Shown: one piece after another, positions 9,156 through 18,660 of the stretch | Layout of the letters: every line of letters starts with the position of its first letter | Numbering within the stretch: position 1 is the first letter of the stretch | From: JAAFHB01 sp963675995 | GTDB taxonomy: Bacteria; Bacteroidota; Bacteroidia; Bacteroidales; Prolixibacteraceae | NCBI GenBank assembly: GCA_963675995.2 | Contig: CAXXIY010000001.1 | Coordinates: 682,001 to 746,000 of the forward strand | Reading direction: 5' to 3' | Length of the DNA: 64,000 nt | Translations under genes and position numbers: made by a program | The notes under the pieces: model-generated | The model's database searches: none | What the model saw: the letters and a program-made list of their open reading frames with translations, nothing else | What the model was told of the DNA's origin: nothing

Positions 9156-9779
9156 ATGGAATACCTTCCCCTAATTGGAACTGTTGCACTCCTGAATCTG
9201 CTGGCAGCAGTCAGCCCGGGACCCGACTTTGTGATGACCGTCCGGAATTCGCTCTGCTACTCCCGCAGGGCAGGTATTTTTACAGGTCTTGGCATCAGCC
9301 TTGGACTTGGCGTTCATCTGATCTATTGTGCGGCAGGCGTTGGCTATATCATCTCCAAATCTATCTTTTTGTATTCAATCATTAAATGGCTGGGAGTGGC
9401 TTATCTGATCTACATGGGTATTGGCTCCCTTTTGGCAAAAGGTTCAAAATTAGAAATTACCGGGGAGCGGACTGGTCCCGATCTTAGCCGCTTACAGGCT
9501 TTTAAAATGGGTTTCCTGACCAATGTCCTCAACCCAAAGGCAACCCTATTCTTTCTAAGTCTGTTCACTTTTGTGATCGGTAATTCCACTCCGGTTTACG
9601 TCATCCTAACGATATCCTTTATAATTTTGGCAACCGCATTTATCTGGTTCACGATTGTTTCTGTTTTCCTGGCGCAGCAAAACGTACAACGGGTCTTCCT
9701 TAAATATGAAAAGGGCATCAACCAGACCCTGGGTGGATTTCTGATACTTTTAGGGATTAAGATTGCAATTACCTTATGA
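9156..9779 (+). CDS. LysE/RhtB family amino-acid exporter
   Basis: A 207-residue membrane protein with about six hydrophobic segments. The family signature AVSPGPDFVMTVRNSL lies at the N-terminus and GFLTNVLNPKATLFFLSLF in the middle. LysE/RhtB proteins export amino acids or related small molecules across the inner membrane. The gene follows the thioesterase gene after 3 bases; the substrate cannot be told from sequence. Confidence 0.92.
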   Translation: MEYLPLIGTVALLNLLAAVSPGPDFVMTVRNSLCYSRRAGIFTGLGISLGLGVHLIYCAAGVGYIISKSIFLYSIIKWLGVAYLIYMGIGSLLAKGSKLEITGERTGPDLSRLQAFKMGFLTNVLNPKATLFFLSLFTFVIGNSTPVYVILTISFIILATAFIWFTIVSVFLAQQNVQRVFLKYEKGINQTLGGFLILLGIKIAITL

Positions 9780-9789
9780 GAAGGTCAAT

Positions 9790-10263
9790 TTAGTTATAAG
9801 CAAAAACGACCGTGTAGGAACCCTGATAAATCCCAGATGCCTGACTTGCCACCAAATTTGTCGTTCCGTTTAGTTGAATGGTTTGAGAATTACCGGACTG
9901 TGCGTTAGCGGTGAATGACTTGTTAACAAGTGTGGTATCTAATGTAAAACCATTCCCGTGAGCATTGGAGAAAGTTGCCGGTTTCAGAACAACATTTACA
10001 GTTCCCTGGTTTCCGTTATTGATGGTTATTGCTCCAAGCGGTATTGTAGAGGAAGCCGATTCCGATTGCCCTGATGATTGGCTGTTGTTTCCGGCAGTGG
10101 GGTCAAGGGTAAAACTTGTCACCACTTGTGAGGATGCACTTACCGATTCAATAACTTCCGCGGTGACATGTCCGGTTACAACCGTCTGAGCAACGCACAT
10201 TTTTGACCCTCCAAACAAAAGTGTTAGAATAAAGGATAAAAATAGCGTAACCGGGGTTTTCAT
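9790..10263 (-). CDS. Secreted DUF4402-like protein
   Basis: A 157-residue protein with a clear signal peptide (about residues 1-25, cleavage after CVAQ). The mature part is rich in Ser, Thr, Asn and Gln with alternating beta-strand character, a GAITINNGNQGTVNVVL segment and a YQGSYTVVFAYN end, which resembles DUF4402 adhesin-like proteins. It would lie in the periplasm or on the surface. It is convergent with the LysE gene, with 10 bases between the stops. Function unknown. Confidence 0.75.
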   Translation of the reverse strand: MKTPVTLFLSFILTLLFGGSKMCVAQTVVTGHVTAEVIESVSASSQVVTSFTLDPTAGNNSQSSGQSESASSTIPLGAITINNGNQGTVNVVLKPATFSNAHGNGFTLDTTLVNKSFTANAQSGNSQTIQLNGTTNLVASQASGIYQGSYTVVFAYN

Positions 10264-10535
10264 GACAACGGGTTTAAGAAAATTGCAGACCTGAAATTCC
10301 TATGTCTGATTAAGATGAATTGCCAAATGGATTGAATTGTTACCCCATTTAATACCATTTTTTCATAAATATTTCGACTAATTTTGAGGTATATTCCCTG
10401 CGCTCCGGACGTAACTTTATCCGTTACAATCACTGCTGTTAATGCCAGGGATTCAGCCTTAGTTTAAACCTCAATAAGGATATAACAAGAAATTGAAAAT
10501 AAGTTTAACTGTTTGATATATAAACATATATTACA

Positions 10536-11207
10536 ATGATTAAATCAGATCGCAACAGTCCTGAAAACGAAACTGTACTCAGTTACCTCGTCAGAGAACC
10601 ACGGAGTGTAATCGCAAAGTCTCCACTTATCATTCTTTTACATGGCGTTGGAAGTAACGAGAATGATTTGTTCTCATTTGCCGGGCACTTACCCGCAAAA
10701 TTTTTGGTTATTTCAGCCAGAGCTCCCCTGATCGCAGGCAAGGATAGTTATGCCTGGTATCAGGTTGATTTTTCATCTGGTAAGCCCAGTTACAATAAAG
10801 AGCAGGCAGAAAAGAGCAGGAATATGATTCATCAGTTTATTGGTCAGTTGAAAATGAAATATCGGATCGATGAAACACAAATCCATTTATGTGGCTTTAG
10901 TCAGGGTGCAATCATGGCTTATTACGTCGGGCTTACCCAACCAGACAAAATAAAAGGGATTGCAGCAATGAGCGGGAGGATTCTGGATGAAGTTAAACCG
11001 ATGATTGCATCCGGTACCGACTTACATCAATTAAAAATATTCATTTCTCATGGTACTAACGATCAGGTTTTAACCGTTCAATATGGCCGTGATGCCGCAG
11101 CTTATCTAAAGAAAATAAATTTAAATCCAACTTATCGGGAGTATCCTGCCGGACATACCATAACCGATGCAATGTTCCGCGATTTGGTAGACTGGTTCAA
11201 TGAATGA
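10536..11207 (+). CDS. Alpha/beta hydrolase, carboxylesterase/phospholipase family
   Basis: A 223-residue hydrolase of the YpfH/acyl-protein-thioesterase group. LLHGVGSNENDL supplies the oxyanion hole, LCGFSQGAIMAYY the nucleophile serine, SHGTNDQVL the acidic residue and YPAGHTIT the catalytic histidine. It is probably cytoplasmic and acts on short esters. It is a single gene that ends in a bidirectional terminator shared with the protease gene. Confidence 0.92.
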   Translation: MIKSDRNSPENETVLSYLVREPRSVIAKSPLIILLHGVGSNENDLFSFAGHLPAKFLVISARAPLIAGKDSYAWYQVDFSSGKPSYNKEQAEKSRNMIHQFIGQLKMKYRIDETQIHLCGFSQGAIMAYYVGLTQPDKIKGIAAMSGRILDEVKPMIASGTDLHQLKIFISHGTNDQVLTVQYGRDAAAYLKKINLNPTYREYPAGHTITDAMFRDLVDWFNE

Positions 11208-11232
11208 TAAACATAGCCAAATCAAATGATCA

Positions 11233-11275
11233 CAAAAAAAGCAGACAACATTTGAAATGTTGCCTGCCTTTTTTG
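11233..11275. terminator. Bidirectional rho-independent terminator
   Basis: An A-tract, a stem with arms CAACATTT/AAATGTTG extended by GCAG/CTGC, and a T-tract lie between two convergent genes. The near-symmetric A- and T-tracts mean it could terminate both the hydrolase and the S41 protease transcripts. Confidence 0.85.
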
Positions 11276-11297
11276 TGAAAAAATTGAGAAAAGCATT

Positions 11298-14200
11298 CTA
11301 TTGCATTTGCTCATTCCATTTCGACCGGTCTGGAGGTGTCGGAGGATTAACTTTTTTAATCGGATTTTCCAGAAGTTGTTTCATCAACACTTCGACAGCT
11401 TTTTCAATACAGGGATCAATCCCTTTGGCTAATTGCTCAGGACGGTCAACCACTTCAATATCGGGAGAAACACCAACACCTTCAATGATCCATTGTTCAT
11501 TTTCGTCATAGATTCCAAACTGTGGAACCGAAATATAACCGCCATCCACCAAACCTGCATTTCCTGACATTCCGACCAATCCTCCCCAGGTGCGGGTTCC
11601 GATAAGTTTTCCCAGCCCTTTCTTGCGGAAGTAATAGGGGAAAGCATCGCCACCCGATGAAGAATAGCCATTTGTAAGCATCACCTTTGGGCCATTGTGA
11701 GCCACTCCGGGTGTTTTCATGGAAGCCAAACCGTTACGTTGCCAGTAACTGAGTGTTTTGCGATTGAGCAGATCGGTCATTACATCCGGAATAAAACCAC
11801 CACCGTTATAACGGTCATCAATGATCAGAGCTTCTTTCTCATTGTAGGCATACATACCCCGGTACAATTCCCGGTTTCCATCGGTTGATGTATTTGGCAC
11901 ATGGATGTAGCCGATTTTCCCTCCGGATAGTTTGTCAACCATTGCCCTTCGTTCGTTGACCCAGTTCAGGTAGAATAATTCCAGTTCGCTGGCGATTGGA
12001 TGGACCGTAAAGGTTTTGGCACCAATTTTTTCAGGTTTCGCATTCACAGTAATTTCCACCGTTTTGCCGACAGTATTTTCGAGTAATTCGTACGGATTTT
12101 TATCAAGGTTCAATTCTACCCCATTAATAGCAATCAGATAATCACCTTCATTCACTTTTACACCCTGTTCTGTGAGTGGTGAGCGACGCTCCTCATTCCA
12201 GTTTTCACCCGAGTAAATTTTCGTAATCTTATATCTTCCTGAGGTTTGATCGGCTTGCAACTCTGCCCCAAGTAAACCGGTATCTACACGTTTTACCCGT
12301 TCGAAATCACCCCAGTCGTCATAGCAGTGACCGGTATTGGTTTCCGAAATTATTTCACCCAGAATGTAATCAAGGTCGGCACGATGACTGACATGCTGAA
12401 CAAGCGGATTATACCGTTCACGAATTCCTTTCCAGTCAACACCGTGGATATTGCTTTCGTAAAAATAGTCCCTGAAGATTCTCCATCCGTCAGTATAGAT
12501 CTGTGCCCACTCCTTCTTAGGATCTATTTTCATCACCAGATCATCAAGATTCAGTTTGCCGGCGCCCGATTTTTGTCCGGGAGTCAGTTTTGCAATTCCA
12601 AAATCTTTGCCGAAACGGTAAATCATCATTTTGCCATCAGCACTTACCTCAGCCTGACTTACATTATCCATGACTGCCTCATCTTTCTTATCCTCGATGG
12701 TGTATTTACGTAGATCTGATTCGGTGATATAAAGAATACCACCCTCCACAGCCATCAGATTCCTGTAATTGCCCGCTTTTAAAGGAAAAGCAGTGATTCG
12801 GGAGTTGATCCCATCAAAATCAATCACAACTTTTACCACTTCTTTAGGTGCCGGCTTTATTTCTGGTTTAGCCTTTCCCCCTTTCTTTGGTTCCTCTTTT
12901 GGTTTTTCGGCCTCCTTTATGGGCTCTGTATCATTTTTGTCTGTGAAAAGTCTTGGACAATCAGCTTTGAGGGCAACGGCATAAATACGTGTCGATTTGT
13001 TGTAAACATAGTTGAATTCGAAACTTGAGAAATCGAGGTTGAAGTCGCGGTCAGAAATAAAATAAATATACTTGCCATCGGGTGAGAATACCGGAGACCC
13101 ATCGTTAAATGAATCATCGGTGAGCTGGCGGTTCTGTGCAGTTTCGAGATTATACACCCAAACGGCGCCCAGACCATTTGCACCTTCCTTGTCATACGTA
13201 ACCCATTTCGAATCGGGAGAAAACGCATAAGAACGGATTTCTGCACGGTCGGCATGTGTTATAATTGTTGTTTTTCCATTTTCGACATCCACCAGTTTCA
13301 ATTGCAAAGTGCGATCGAAATAGAGCAGATATTTGCTGTTAGGCGACCATTCCGAATCGTATTTCCATGCCGAAGATCCTGTAGTAAGCTGCCGTGGAAT
13401 TGCACCTGCCTTGTTTTCAAGGAGATAGATCTCGTATTCACCCGAAGCATCTGAATAATACGAGATGTATTTTCCATCGGGCGACCAGCGCGGATAAATT
13501 TCGCGAATTCCCTGAGTATTGGTCAGGTTGATTGTTGGACCGTTTTCTGCCGGAACCGAGAAAATATCACCACGAGCAGAGATCAATGCACGTTTTGCAG
13601 TTGGAGAAACTGAGAAGCTTTGGACAAAGTTCTTCACATTCTTATAAGCAGGTACAACATTAGGGTTATCAAAATGAATGCTGACGTTCACTTTTTCTTC
13701 CTTTGCGGTTTGAAGGTTTAGCTTATAAAGATAACCTCCGTTTTCGTAAACCATTTGGCCGTTTTCGCCAGAAGGCCACATACAATCAAATTCAGTATGT
13801 CGGGTGAGTTGTTTGAGCGCTTTAGTATTGGTATTATACTGATATATATTTAATTTCAGGTCGCGATCTGAGGCAAAATAAATGTTCTCTCCATACCAGG
13901 TTGGCAACTGGTCGGTTCCTTTGAAATCGGTGATCTGTTCCGAAGTACTTTTGTCCACATCATAAATCCATAAATCGGAGGCGCGCCCACCCTTGTATCT
14001 TTTCCAGGTACGGAATTCGCGATCGACCGGAGTAAAGCAGATCTTTTTATCGTCAGGTGATAAAACCGCAAACCCTCCGTTTACGATTGGGAATGGTTTT
14101 TCGAGACCACCCGCTAAGCTGACCAGGAAATATTTGCCGTTTCGGTCACCAAATGATGTACGGTTGGCGCGGATCATGATATTTTTACTGTCTGATGTCC

Positions 14201-14582
14201 AGTCAAGTACAACATTATCATAACCACCGCGCGGGGGCATAACACCTACCGAATTATAGAAGGTAAGTTGCCGTGGAGTTCCCCCAACCGAAGGGATCAC
14301 AAAAATCTGGCGGCTTCCGGAGTATTCGCCTGAGAAAGCAATCCATTTTCCATCGGGTGAAATCTTGGGGAATAATTCCTGCCCCGGATGAGATGTCAAA
14401 CGCCGGGCTTCTCCACCGTTGGAATCAACCGTCCAGATATCGCCTGCATAAACGAAGGCAATCAGGTTTTTATTGATATCGGGAAATCGCATCAGACGTG
14501 CTTCGTCCTGGGCACTAACCGCCAAGCTGAAAATCATGAAGCAAATAACTAAACCTATAAATTTTAATTGGAGTGTTTGCAT
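11298..14582 (-). CDS. Tricorn-like S41 family protease, secreted
   Basis: A 1094-residue protein with a signal peptide (about 1-24). It has two beta-propeller regions of TolB/WD-like repeats (recurring SPDGKWI-type motifs, about residues 40-540), a lysine/proline-rich insert near residue 570, a tricorn C1 region, a PDZ domain (about 770-860) and an S41 peptidase domain with the nucleophile in GYSSSGGDAFPY near residue 974. Tricorn proteases degrade peptides released by larger proteases; here it would act in the periplasm. The KKGGKAKPE insert is a disordered linker. Length and order are typical for Bacteroidota tricorn homologues. Confidence 0.93.
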   Translation of the reverse strand: MQTLQLKFIGLVICFMIFSLAVSAQDEARLMRFPDINKNLIAFVYAGDIWTVDSNGGEARRLTSHPGQELFPKISPDGKWIAFSGEYSGSRQIFVIPSVGGTPRQLTFYNSVGVMPPRGGYDNVVLDWTSDSKNIMIRANRTSFGDRNGKYFLVSLAGGLEKPFPIVNGGFAVLSPDDKKICFTPVDREFRTWKRYKGGRASDLWIYDVDKSTSEQITDFKGTDQLPTWYGENIYFASDRDLKLNIYQYNTNTKALKQLTRHTEFDCMWPSGENGQMVYENGGYLYKLNLQTAKEEKVNVSIHFDNPNVVPAYKNVKNFVQSFSVSPTAKRALISARGDIFSVPAENGPTINLTNTQGIREIYPRWSPDGKYISYYSDASGEYEIYLLENKAGAIPRQLTTGSSAWKYDSEWSPNSKYLLYFDRTLQLKLVDVENGKTTIITHADRAEIRSYAFSPDSKWVTYDKEGANGLGAVWVYNLETAQNRQLTDDSFNDGSPVFSPDGKYIYFISDRDFNLDFSSFEFNYVYNKSTRIYAVALKADCPRLFTDKNDTEPIKEAEKPKEEPKKGGKAKPEIKPAPKEVVKVVIDFDGINSRITAFPLKAGNYRNLMAVEGGILYITESDLRKYTIEDKKDEAVMDNVSQAEVSADGKMMIYRFGKDFGIAKLTPGQKSGAGKLNLDDLVMKIDPKKEWAQIYTDGWRIFRDYFYESNIHGVDWKGIRERYNPLVQHVSHRADLDYILGEIISETNTGHCYDDWGDFERVKRVDTGLLGAELQADQTSGRYKITKIYSGENWNEERRSPLTEQGVKVNEGDYLIAINGVELNLDKNPYELLENTVGKTVEITVNAKPEKIGAKTFTVHPIASELELFYLNWVNERRAMVDKLSGGKIGYIHVPNTSTDGNRELYRGMYAYNEKEALIIDDRYNGGGFIPDVMTDLLNRKTLSYWQRNGLASMKTPGVAHNGPKVMLTNGYSSSGGDAFPYYFRKKGLGKLIGTRTWGGLVGMSGNAGLVDGGYISVPQFGIYDENEQWIIEGVGVSPDIEVVDRPEQLAKGIDPCIEKAVEVLMKQLLENPIKKVNPPTPPDRSKWNEQMQ

Positions 14583-14922
14583 TATTTCTGAATTCGTTAA
14601 ATTGTTTTTAGATTTTGGAGCGATGCGAAATTAAGGATAATTCAACGCTAATTCATTACCCTCAATATATTTTTAATAAACGCACATCAGAAAATTCATC
14701 CATAAAATTTCCAGTCTAAAAAAGTCTGAAATAAATGTAACCTTTCCACCAATTTTTCGTTTAACGACATTATAAATAACTTGTTATGAATCTCCGTTGG
14801 TTCAATCAATGCCATTTCGCTTGAGGAATTTCGACAGAACCAGGAATTTAACACATCAACAAGGTCGTATAAGACTCATTTTGAGTACATTAATCATATG
14901 TTTAACTTAAATTATTAAAAAA
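14583..14922. other. 340-bp intergenic region without a recognised gene
   Basis: This AT-rich gap separates the divergent S41 protease and Bor-like lipoprotein genes and presumably carries both promoters. No ORF with family features, tRNA-like fold or clear repeat was seen. A TATGTTTA box near 14893 resembles a weak -7 element for the lipoprotein gene. Confidence 0.5.
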
Positions 14923-15219
14923 ATGAAAACAAAAATTTTAAAACTGGTTGGTGGGACGTTTATGTGCGCTTATTTATTAACTTCCTGTTACGCCTATACC
15001 AGTGTTGTAGGCGAAGGCGCCAAAGGAAATACCCAGGTTACAAAATGGAATCATTATGTAATTGCAGGATTGGCTCCTGTTGGCGTATCTGATTCAAAAG
15101 CAATGGCAGGTGGAGCCAAAGACTATAACGTATATACGAGAATGAGCTTTGTTAATGGTCTGATCGGAGGAATAACATTTGGAATTTATACACCTACAAC
15201 AACCACGGTAACCAAATAA
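14923..15219 (+). CDS. Bor/Iss-like lipoprotein
   Basis: A 98-residue lipoprotein with a lipobox ending at C22 (LLTSC). The mature part carries the Bor-family features: a VVGEGAKG segment, a WNHYVIAGLAPVG segment and the C-terminal GLIGGITFGIYTPTTTTV block. Bor of phage lambda and Iss of E. coli give serum resistance; the role in free-living Bacteroidota is unknown. The gene stands alone and is followed by a strong terminator. Confidence 0.8.
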   Translation: MKTKILKLVGGTFMCAYLLTSCYAYTSVVGEGAKGNTQVTKWNHYVIAGLAPVGVSDSKAMAGGAKDYNVYTRMSFVNGLIGGITFGIYTPTTTTVTK

Positions 15220-15234
15220 CAAACAAAACAATCC

Positions 15235-15279
15235 GGAGAGGAGAGGTCGACTTTTTCTCTCCTCTCCTGATTAATTTTT
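15235..15279 (+). terminator. Rho-independent terminator after the Bor-like gene
   Basis: Perfect 11-bp arms GGAGAGGAGAG/CTCTCCTCTCC enclose an 11-nt loop and are followed by a T-rich stretch. Confidence 0.85.
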
Positions 15280-15305
15280 TCCGAATCTTAGGTAAACCTT
15301 TTCGC

Positions 15306-15851
15306 CTATTTAAAAGTAAACTCCCGTTTTAAAAGGCTAAAAACTTTCAGATCAAGAAACCGCTCCTTATAACGCTCTCCGCTCCTCTCAATCCCTTCGT
15401 ATTTAAAACCGAGTCGGACCGGGATCTTTTCACTTTGGGTATTGCCTAATGCACATCGGATTGTAATGCGATTCATCCCCATTTTCTCAAAAGCAAGTGG
15501 GATAAGCATTCCGCATGACTTCGTAATAATGCCTTTTCCAGTCATTTCGCTGATCAGCCAATACCCTAACTCGGTCTTCTCGTTAACCCGGTCAGTATTG
15601 TGATAGCCGATAATTCCTGCAAATTCCCCCTTGAACCAGATGGTATAAACCTCGTTGAAGGTCTCTTCCCGATGTGCAATGACTGTCCGGATAAATGTCA
15701 CACTATCGCTGACCGATTTTGTCGCATCAATAAAAGGTAACCACGCACGGAGGTGTGACCGGTTCTGATCAATGGCATGAAAAATGACGGGAGCATCATT
15801 GATGTCAATCCGCTCAAGCAAAATTTCATTCGAAACAACGATACTTTGCAT
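15306..15851 (-). CDS. GNAT N-acetyltransferase, RimJ/RimL type
   Basis: A 181-residue acetyltransferase resembling RimL and other ribosomal-protein N-acetyltransferases. Features are the N-terminal LLERIDINDAPVIFHAID region, the ELGYWLISEMTGKGIITKS acetyl-CoA pocket with its loop, and IPVRLGFKYEGIERSGERY near the C-terminus. It would transfer acetyl from acetyl-CoA to an amino group of an unknown protein or small molecule. A 196-bp gap holding an inverted repeat separates it from pgk upstream on the same strand. Confidence 0.88.
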   Translation of the reverse strand: MQSIVVSNEILLERIDINDAPVIFHAIDQNRSHLRAWLPFIDATKSVSDSVTFIRTVIAHREETFNEVYTIWFKGEFAGIIGYHNTDRVNEKTELGYWLISEMTGKGIITKSCGMLIPLAFEKMGMNRITIRCALGNTQSEKIPVRLGFKYEGIERSGERYKERFLDLKVFSLLKREFTFK

Positions 15852-15924
15852 CTTTTTGTGGCTTTTAATTTGAGAAAAGGGGGAATGCCTAAGAAAACAG
15901 AATTTAAATGCACTCTAAAAAGAA

Positions 15925-16004
15925 AACCGCAAAGATCCGCAGCGTGAACGATGGCAACATTTGATTTTGTGACCTTTGCGCCTGCGCTGCAAAACTTTGC
16001 GGTT
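15925..16004. repeat. Imperfect inverted repeat between pgk and the GNAT gene
   Basis: The left arm AACCGCAAAGATCCGCAGCG (15925-15944) pairs with the right arm at 15985-16004 over 10 and 6 bp, broken by a symmetric 4-nt mismatch. Similar AACCGCAAAG-type intergenic repeats are familiar in Bacteroidota genomes, but only one copy lies in this window, so its class is not determined. It could fold in RNA downstream of pgk. Confidence 0.55.
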
Positions 16005-16046
16005 AAAAAGGTTTAACCTTCTAAATCATAATCCAAATCCTATAAC

Positions 16047-17240
16047 CTAATCTAATACAGCAGCAATACCCGGAAGAACCCTTCCTTCGAGGTATTCAAG
16101 CATTGCTCCGCCTGCAGTTGAAATATAGGATACTTTATCTGCAATACCGAATTTATTGACAGCTGCAACTGAATCGCCGCCACCTACCAGCGAGAATGCG
16201 CCTTTGGCAGTTGCCTCAACGATCGCATCACCAATTGCCTTTGTACCGGAAGCAAATTTTTCCATTTCGAAAACCCCTACAGGTCCATTCCAAAGAATGG
16301 TATTCGATTCGCTGATCACTTTCTTAAAAAGGGCAATCGTTTCAGGACCGACGTCAAGACCTGACCAGCCGTCGCTGATGTTATTAAAAGGTACGATACG
16401 AGTGTTGGCAGTTTCGGCAAACGCATCTGCCTCAAGAATATCAACTGCAAGAATGATCTTTACCCCTTTCTCCTCTGCCTTTTTCAAAATATCAAGGGCT
16501 AAGGTCAGGTAATCATCTTCACAAAGGGAACCACCTATTTTACCACCCTGGGCTTTTACAAAAGTGTAGGTCATGCCACCACCGATAATCAGATTATCAA
16601 CGCTGTTCAATAGATTTTCGATAATGGTAATCTTTGAAGAGACTTTTGAACCACCCATAATGGCGGTAAAAGGACGTTGCGGGGCTTTAAGCACCTTGTC
16701 CAGACTCTTAACTTCACTATCAACAAGATAACCAAACAGTTTGTCGTTGGGGAAAAATTGAGCAATTACGGCTGTCGAAGCATGAGCACGGTGTGCTGTT
16801 CCGAAAGCATCATTGATCCAGCAATCCCCAAGTTCGGCCAGTTGTTTTGCAAATTCAATATTGCCGCCCTCTTCTTCCGGATGGAAACGGAGGTTTTCAA
16901 GTACAAGAACTTCTCCAGGTTTGAGCGCATCAGCCATCTTTTTGGTTGCTTCGCCAATACAATCAGGAGCAATCTTCACTTCAATACCGCCAAGTATTTC
17001 CGAAAGGTGGGAAACCAGATGTTTCATCGAAAACTTATCTTCAGGACCCTTCTTTGGACGACCAAGATGAGACATGATAATTGCTGCACCACCATTTTCA
17101 ATCACCTGTTTGATGGTGGGGAGCGCTGCCGTCATTCGTGTATCGTCGGTAATCACGAAATTTTCATCAAGCGGAACATTGAAGTCAACACGGATCAGGG
17201 CCTTTTTGCCCGAAAAGTCATAATTCTCAATCGTCTGCAT
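16047..17240 (-). CDS. pgk: Phosphoglycerate kinase
   Basis: A glycolytic enzyme that makes ATP and 3-phosphoglycerate from 1,3-bisphosphoglycerate. With the start at 17240 (MQTIENYDFSGKKALIRVDF) it has 397 residues, the usual length; the frame could extend 10 codons upstream, but that part is not family-like. Signatures: RVDFNVPLD, SHLGRPK, NLRFHPEEEGG, FGTAHRAHAST, MGGSKVSSKI, LWNGPVGVFE and the nucleotide-binding VGGGDSVAAVNKFG. It is a single gene, divergent from the DNA polymerase III subunit gene. Confidence 0.97.
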   Translation of the reverse strand: MQTIENYDFSGKKALIRVDFNVPLDENFVITDDTRMTAALPTIKQVIENGGAAIIMSHLGRPKKGPEDKFSMKHLVSHLSEILGGIEVKIAPDCIGEATKKMADALKPGEVLVLENLRFHPEEEGGNIEFAKQLAELGDCWINDAFGTAHRAHASTAVIAQFFPNDKLFGYLVDSEVKSLDKVLKAPQRPFTAIMGGSKVSSKITIIENLLNSVDNLIIGGGMTYTFVKAQGGKIGGSLCEDDYLTLALDILKKAEEKGVKIILAVDILEADAFAETANTRIVPFNNISDGWSGLDVGPETIALFKKVISESNTILWNGPVGVFEMEKFASGTKAIGDAIVEATAKGAFSLVGGGDSVAAVNKFGIADKVSYISTAGGAMLEYLEGRVLPGIAAVLD

Positions 17241-17424
17241 TTTAGCTGAATTTAATATTTTGTTCTCCAAAGATAGATAAAAATGTGTTTTACATTCTTT
17301 AAATAGTGCAGAATTTTGATTCGAATTGATCTATTCTTAACAATTTTTCTACTTTTGAACCCCGGATGAGGAGTCAGAATCGGATTCATCTCTTATTTTC
17401 TCCAAAAAAACATATTCGAGACGT

Positions 17425-18549
17425 ATGCAATTTAAAGATGTAATCGGACAAAATAGTATAAAACAACGATTGATTCAGGCAGTTGACGAGGATCGGATAC
17501 CTCATGCACAATTGTTTGCCGGACCTCCGGGCAACGGGAAGCTTGCTCTTGCCCTTGCTTTTGCCCAATATATTAATTGTCCCGATAAAACACTCCTCGA
17601 TTCGTGCGGTGTGTGCAGCTCATGCCGGAAATATGCCAGACTGATCCATCCGGATCTCCATTTCACTTTTCCTGTAATAAAAACCACCTCCATTTCCAAT
17701 CCGACAAGTAGTGATTATATGGCGAAATGGCGACTCTATTTCAGCGAGAATCCCTATCCTCAATATGAGAAATGGATGCAACTCATAGCGGATGAGAATA
17801 AACAGGGAGCTATTTACGTTGATGAAGCCAAAGAGCTGATTCGCAAGCTGAATCAGAAGTCGTATGAGGCAGAGTATAAGGCTTCCATTATCTGGTTACC
17901 GGAAACAATGAACATCACCTGCGCCAATAAAATTCTTAAAATATTGGAAGAGCCCCCCACAAAGACCATATTTATCCTGATTTCAGAAGCCGAAGAAAAA
18001 CTGCTGAGTACAATAAGGTCAAGATGTCAGTTTATTCGGGTTCCAAAGATTGCGGACGATGATCTGCAGACGGCTCTTGCTCCTGTCGCTGAGTCTACCG
18101 GAAGCAACCCTGCTACCGTTGCCAGGCTGGCCCGTGGCAATTATTATCTGGCACTCGAGATCATGCAAAATGATGAAATCAGGAAGTATAATTTTCAGCA
18201 ATTCAGAGATATTATGCGATACGGATATGCGCGAAAATTGCAGGAAATACTCACCTGGTCTGAAGAAGTCGCCACGATAGGACGGGTAAGACAGATGGGC
18301 CTTTTGAAATATTGTGGAGAGTTTCTTCGCGAAAATTTTCTGCTCAATCTTAGAGAACCTGATTTGATCTATATGGATGACCAGGAAAATGAATTTTCAC
18401 AAAAATTCTCACCATTTATCAATGAGAAAAATGTGATCCACCTCTTTCGTGAGTTTGAAAAAGCATATACCGATATTTCAATGAACGGGAACGCCCGTCT
18501 TATCTTTACCGATCTGGGATTGAAAGTATCGAAGCTGATCAGGCTCTGA
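17425..18549 (+). CDS. DNA polymerase III delta-prime-like subunit
   Basis: A 374-residue AAA+ clamp-loader protein. The N-terminus has FKDVIGQNSIKQRLIQAV, the Walker A-type loop GPPGNGKLALA and a four-cysteine zinc module (C-x8-C-x2-C pattern in the DSCGVCSSCRKY region), followed by the ILKILEEPP sensor region and the SRCQFIRVP sensor 1/SRC motif. It works with the delta and tau/gamma subunits to load the beta clamp. The C-terminal 150 residues are poorly conserved, as usual for HolB proteins. Confidence 0.9.
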   Translation: MQFKDVIGQNSIKQRLIQAVDEDRIPHAQLFAGPPGNGKLALALAFAQYINCPDKTLLDSCGVCSSCRKYARLIHPDLHFTFPVIKTTSISNPTSSDYMAKWRLYFSENPYPQYEKWMQLIADENKQGAIYVDEAKELIRKLNQKSYEAEYKASIIWLPETMNITCANKILKILEEPPTKTIFILISEAEEKLLSTIRSRCQFIRVPKIADDDLQTALAPVAESTGSNPATVARLARGNYYLALEIMQNDEIRKYNFQQFRDIMRYGYARKLQEILTWSEEVATIGRVRQMGLLKYCGEFLRENFLLNLREPDLIYMDDQENEFSQKFSPFINEKNVIHLFREFEKAYTDISMNGNARLIFTDLGLKVSKLIRL

Positions 18550-18620
18550 GACCTTTAATCTGAATGCCGTTTCTGCACATCTCATTTTGCATTTCCCTGT
18601 TAATTAGAATAAGATTCACT

Positions 18621-18628
18621 ATTTTTGT
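18621..18628 (+). promoter_or_regulatory. Bacteroidota -7 element before the PSP1 gene
   Basis: TATTTTTG matches TAnnTTTG and lies 33 bases before the ATG at 18661. The -33 element is not clear. Confidence 0.4.
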
Positions 18629-18660
18629 GAAATTCAAATTTTTCTCTGTCAGATACGGCA

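Noticed and set aside
16677..17249. A 190-residue open frame on the strand opposite pgk
   Set aside because: It has no family features and lies wholly inside the conserved pgk coding sequence.
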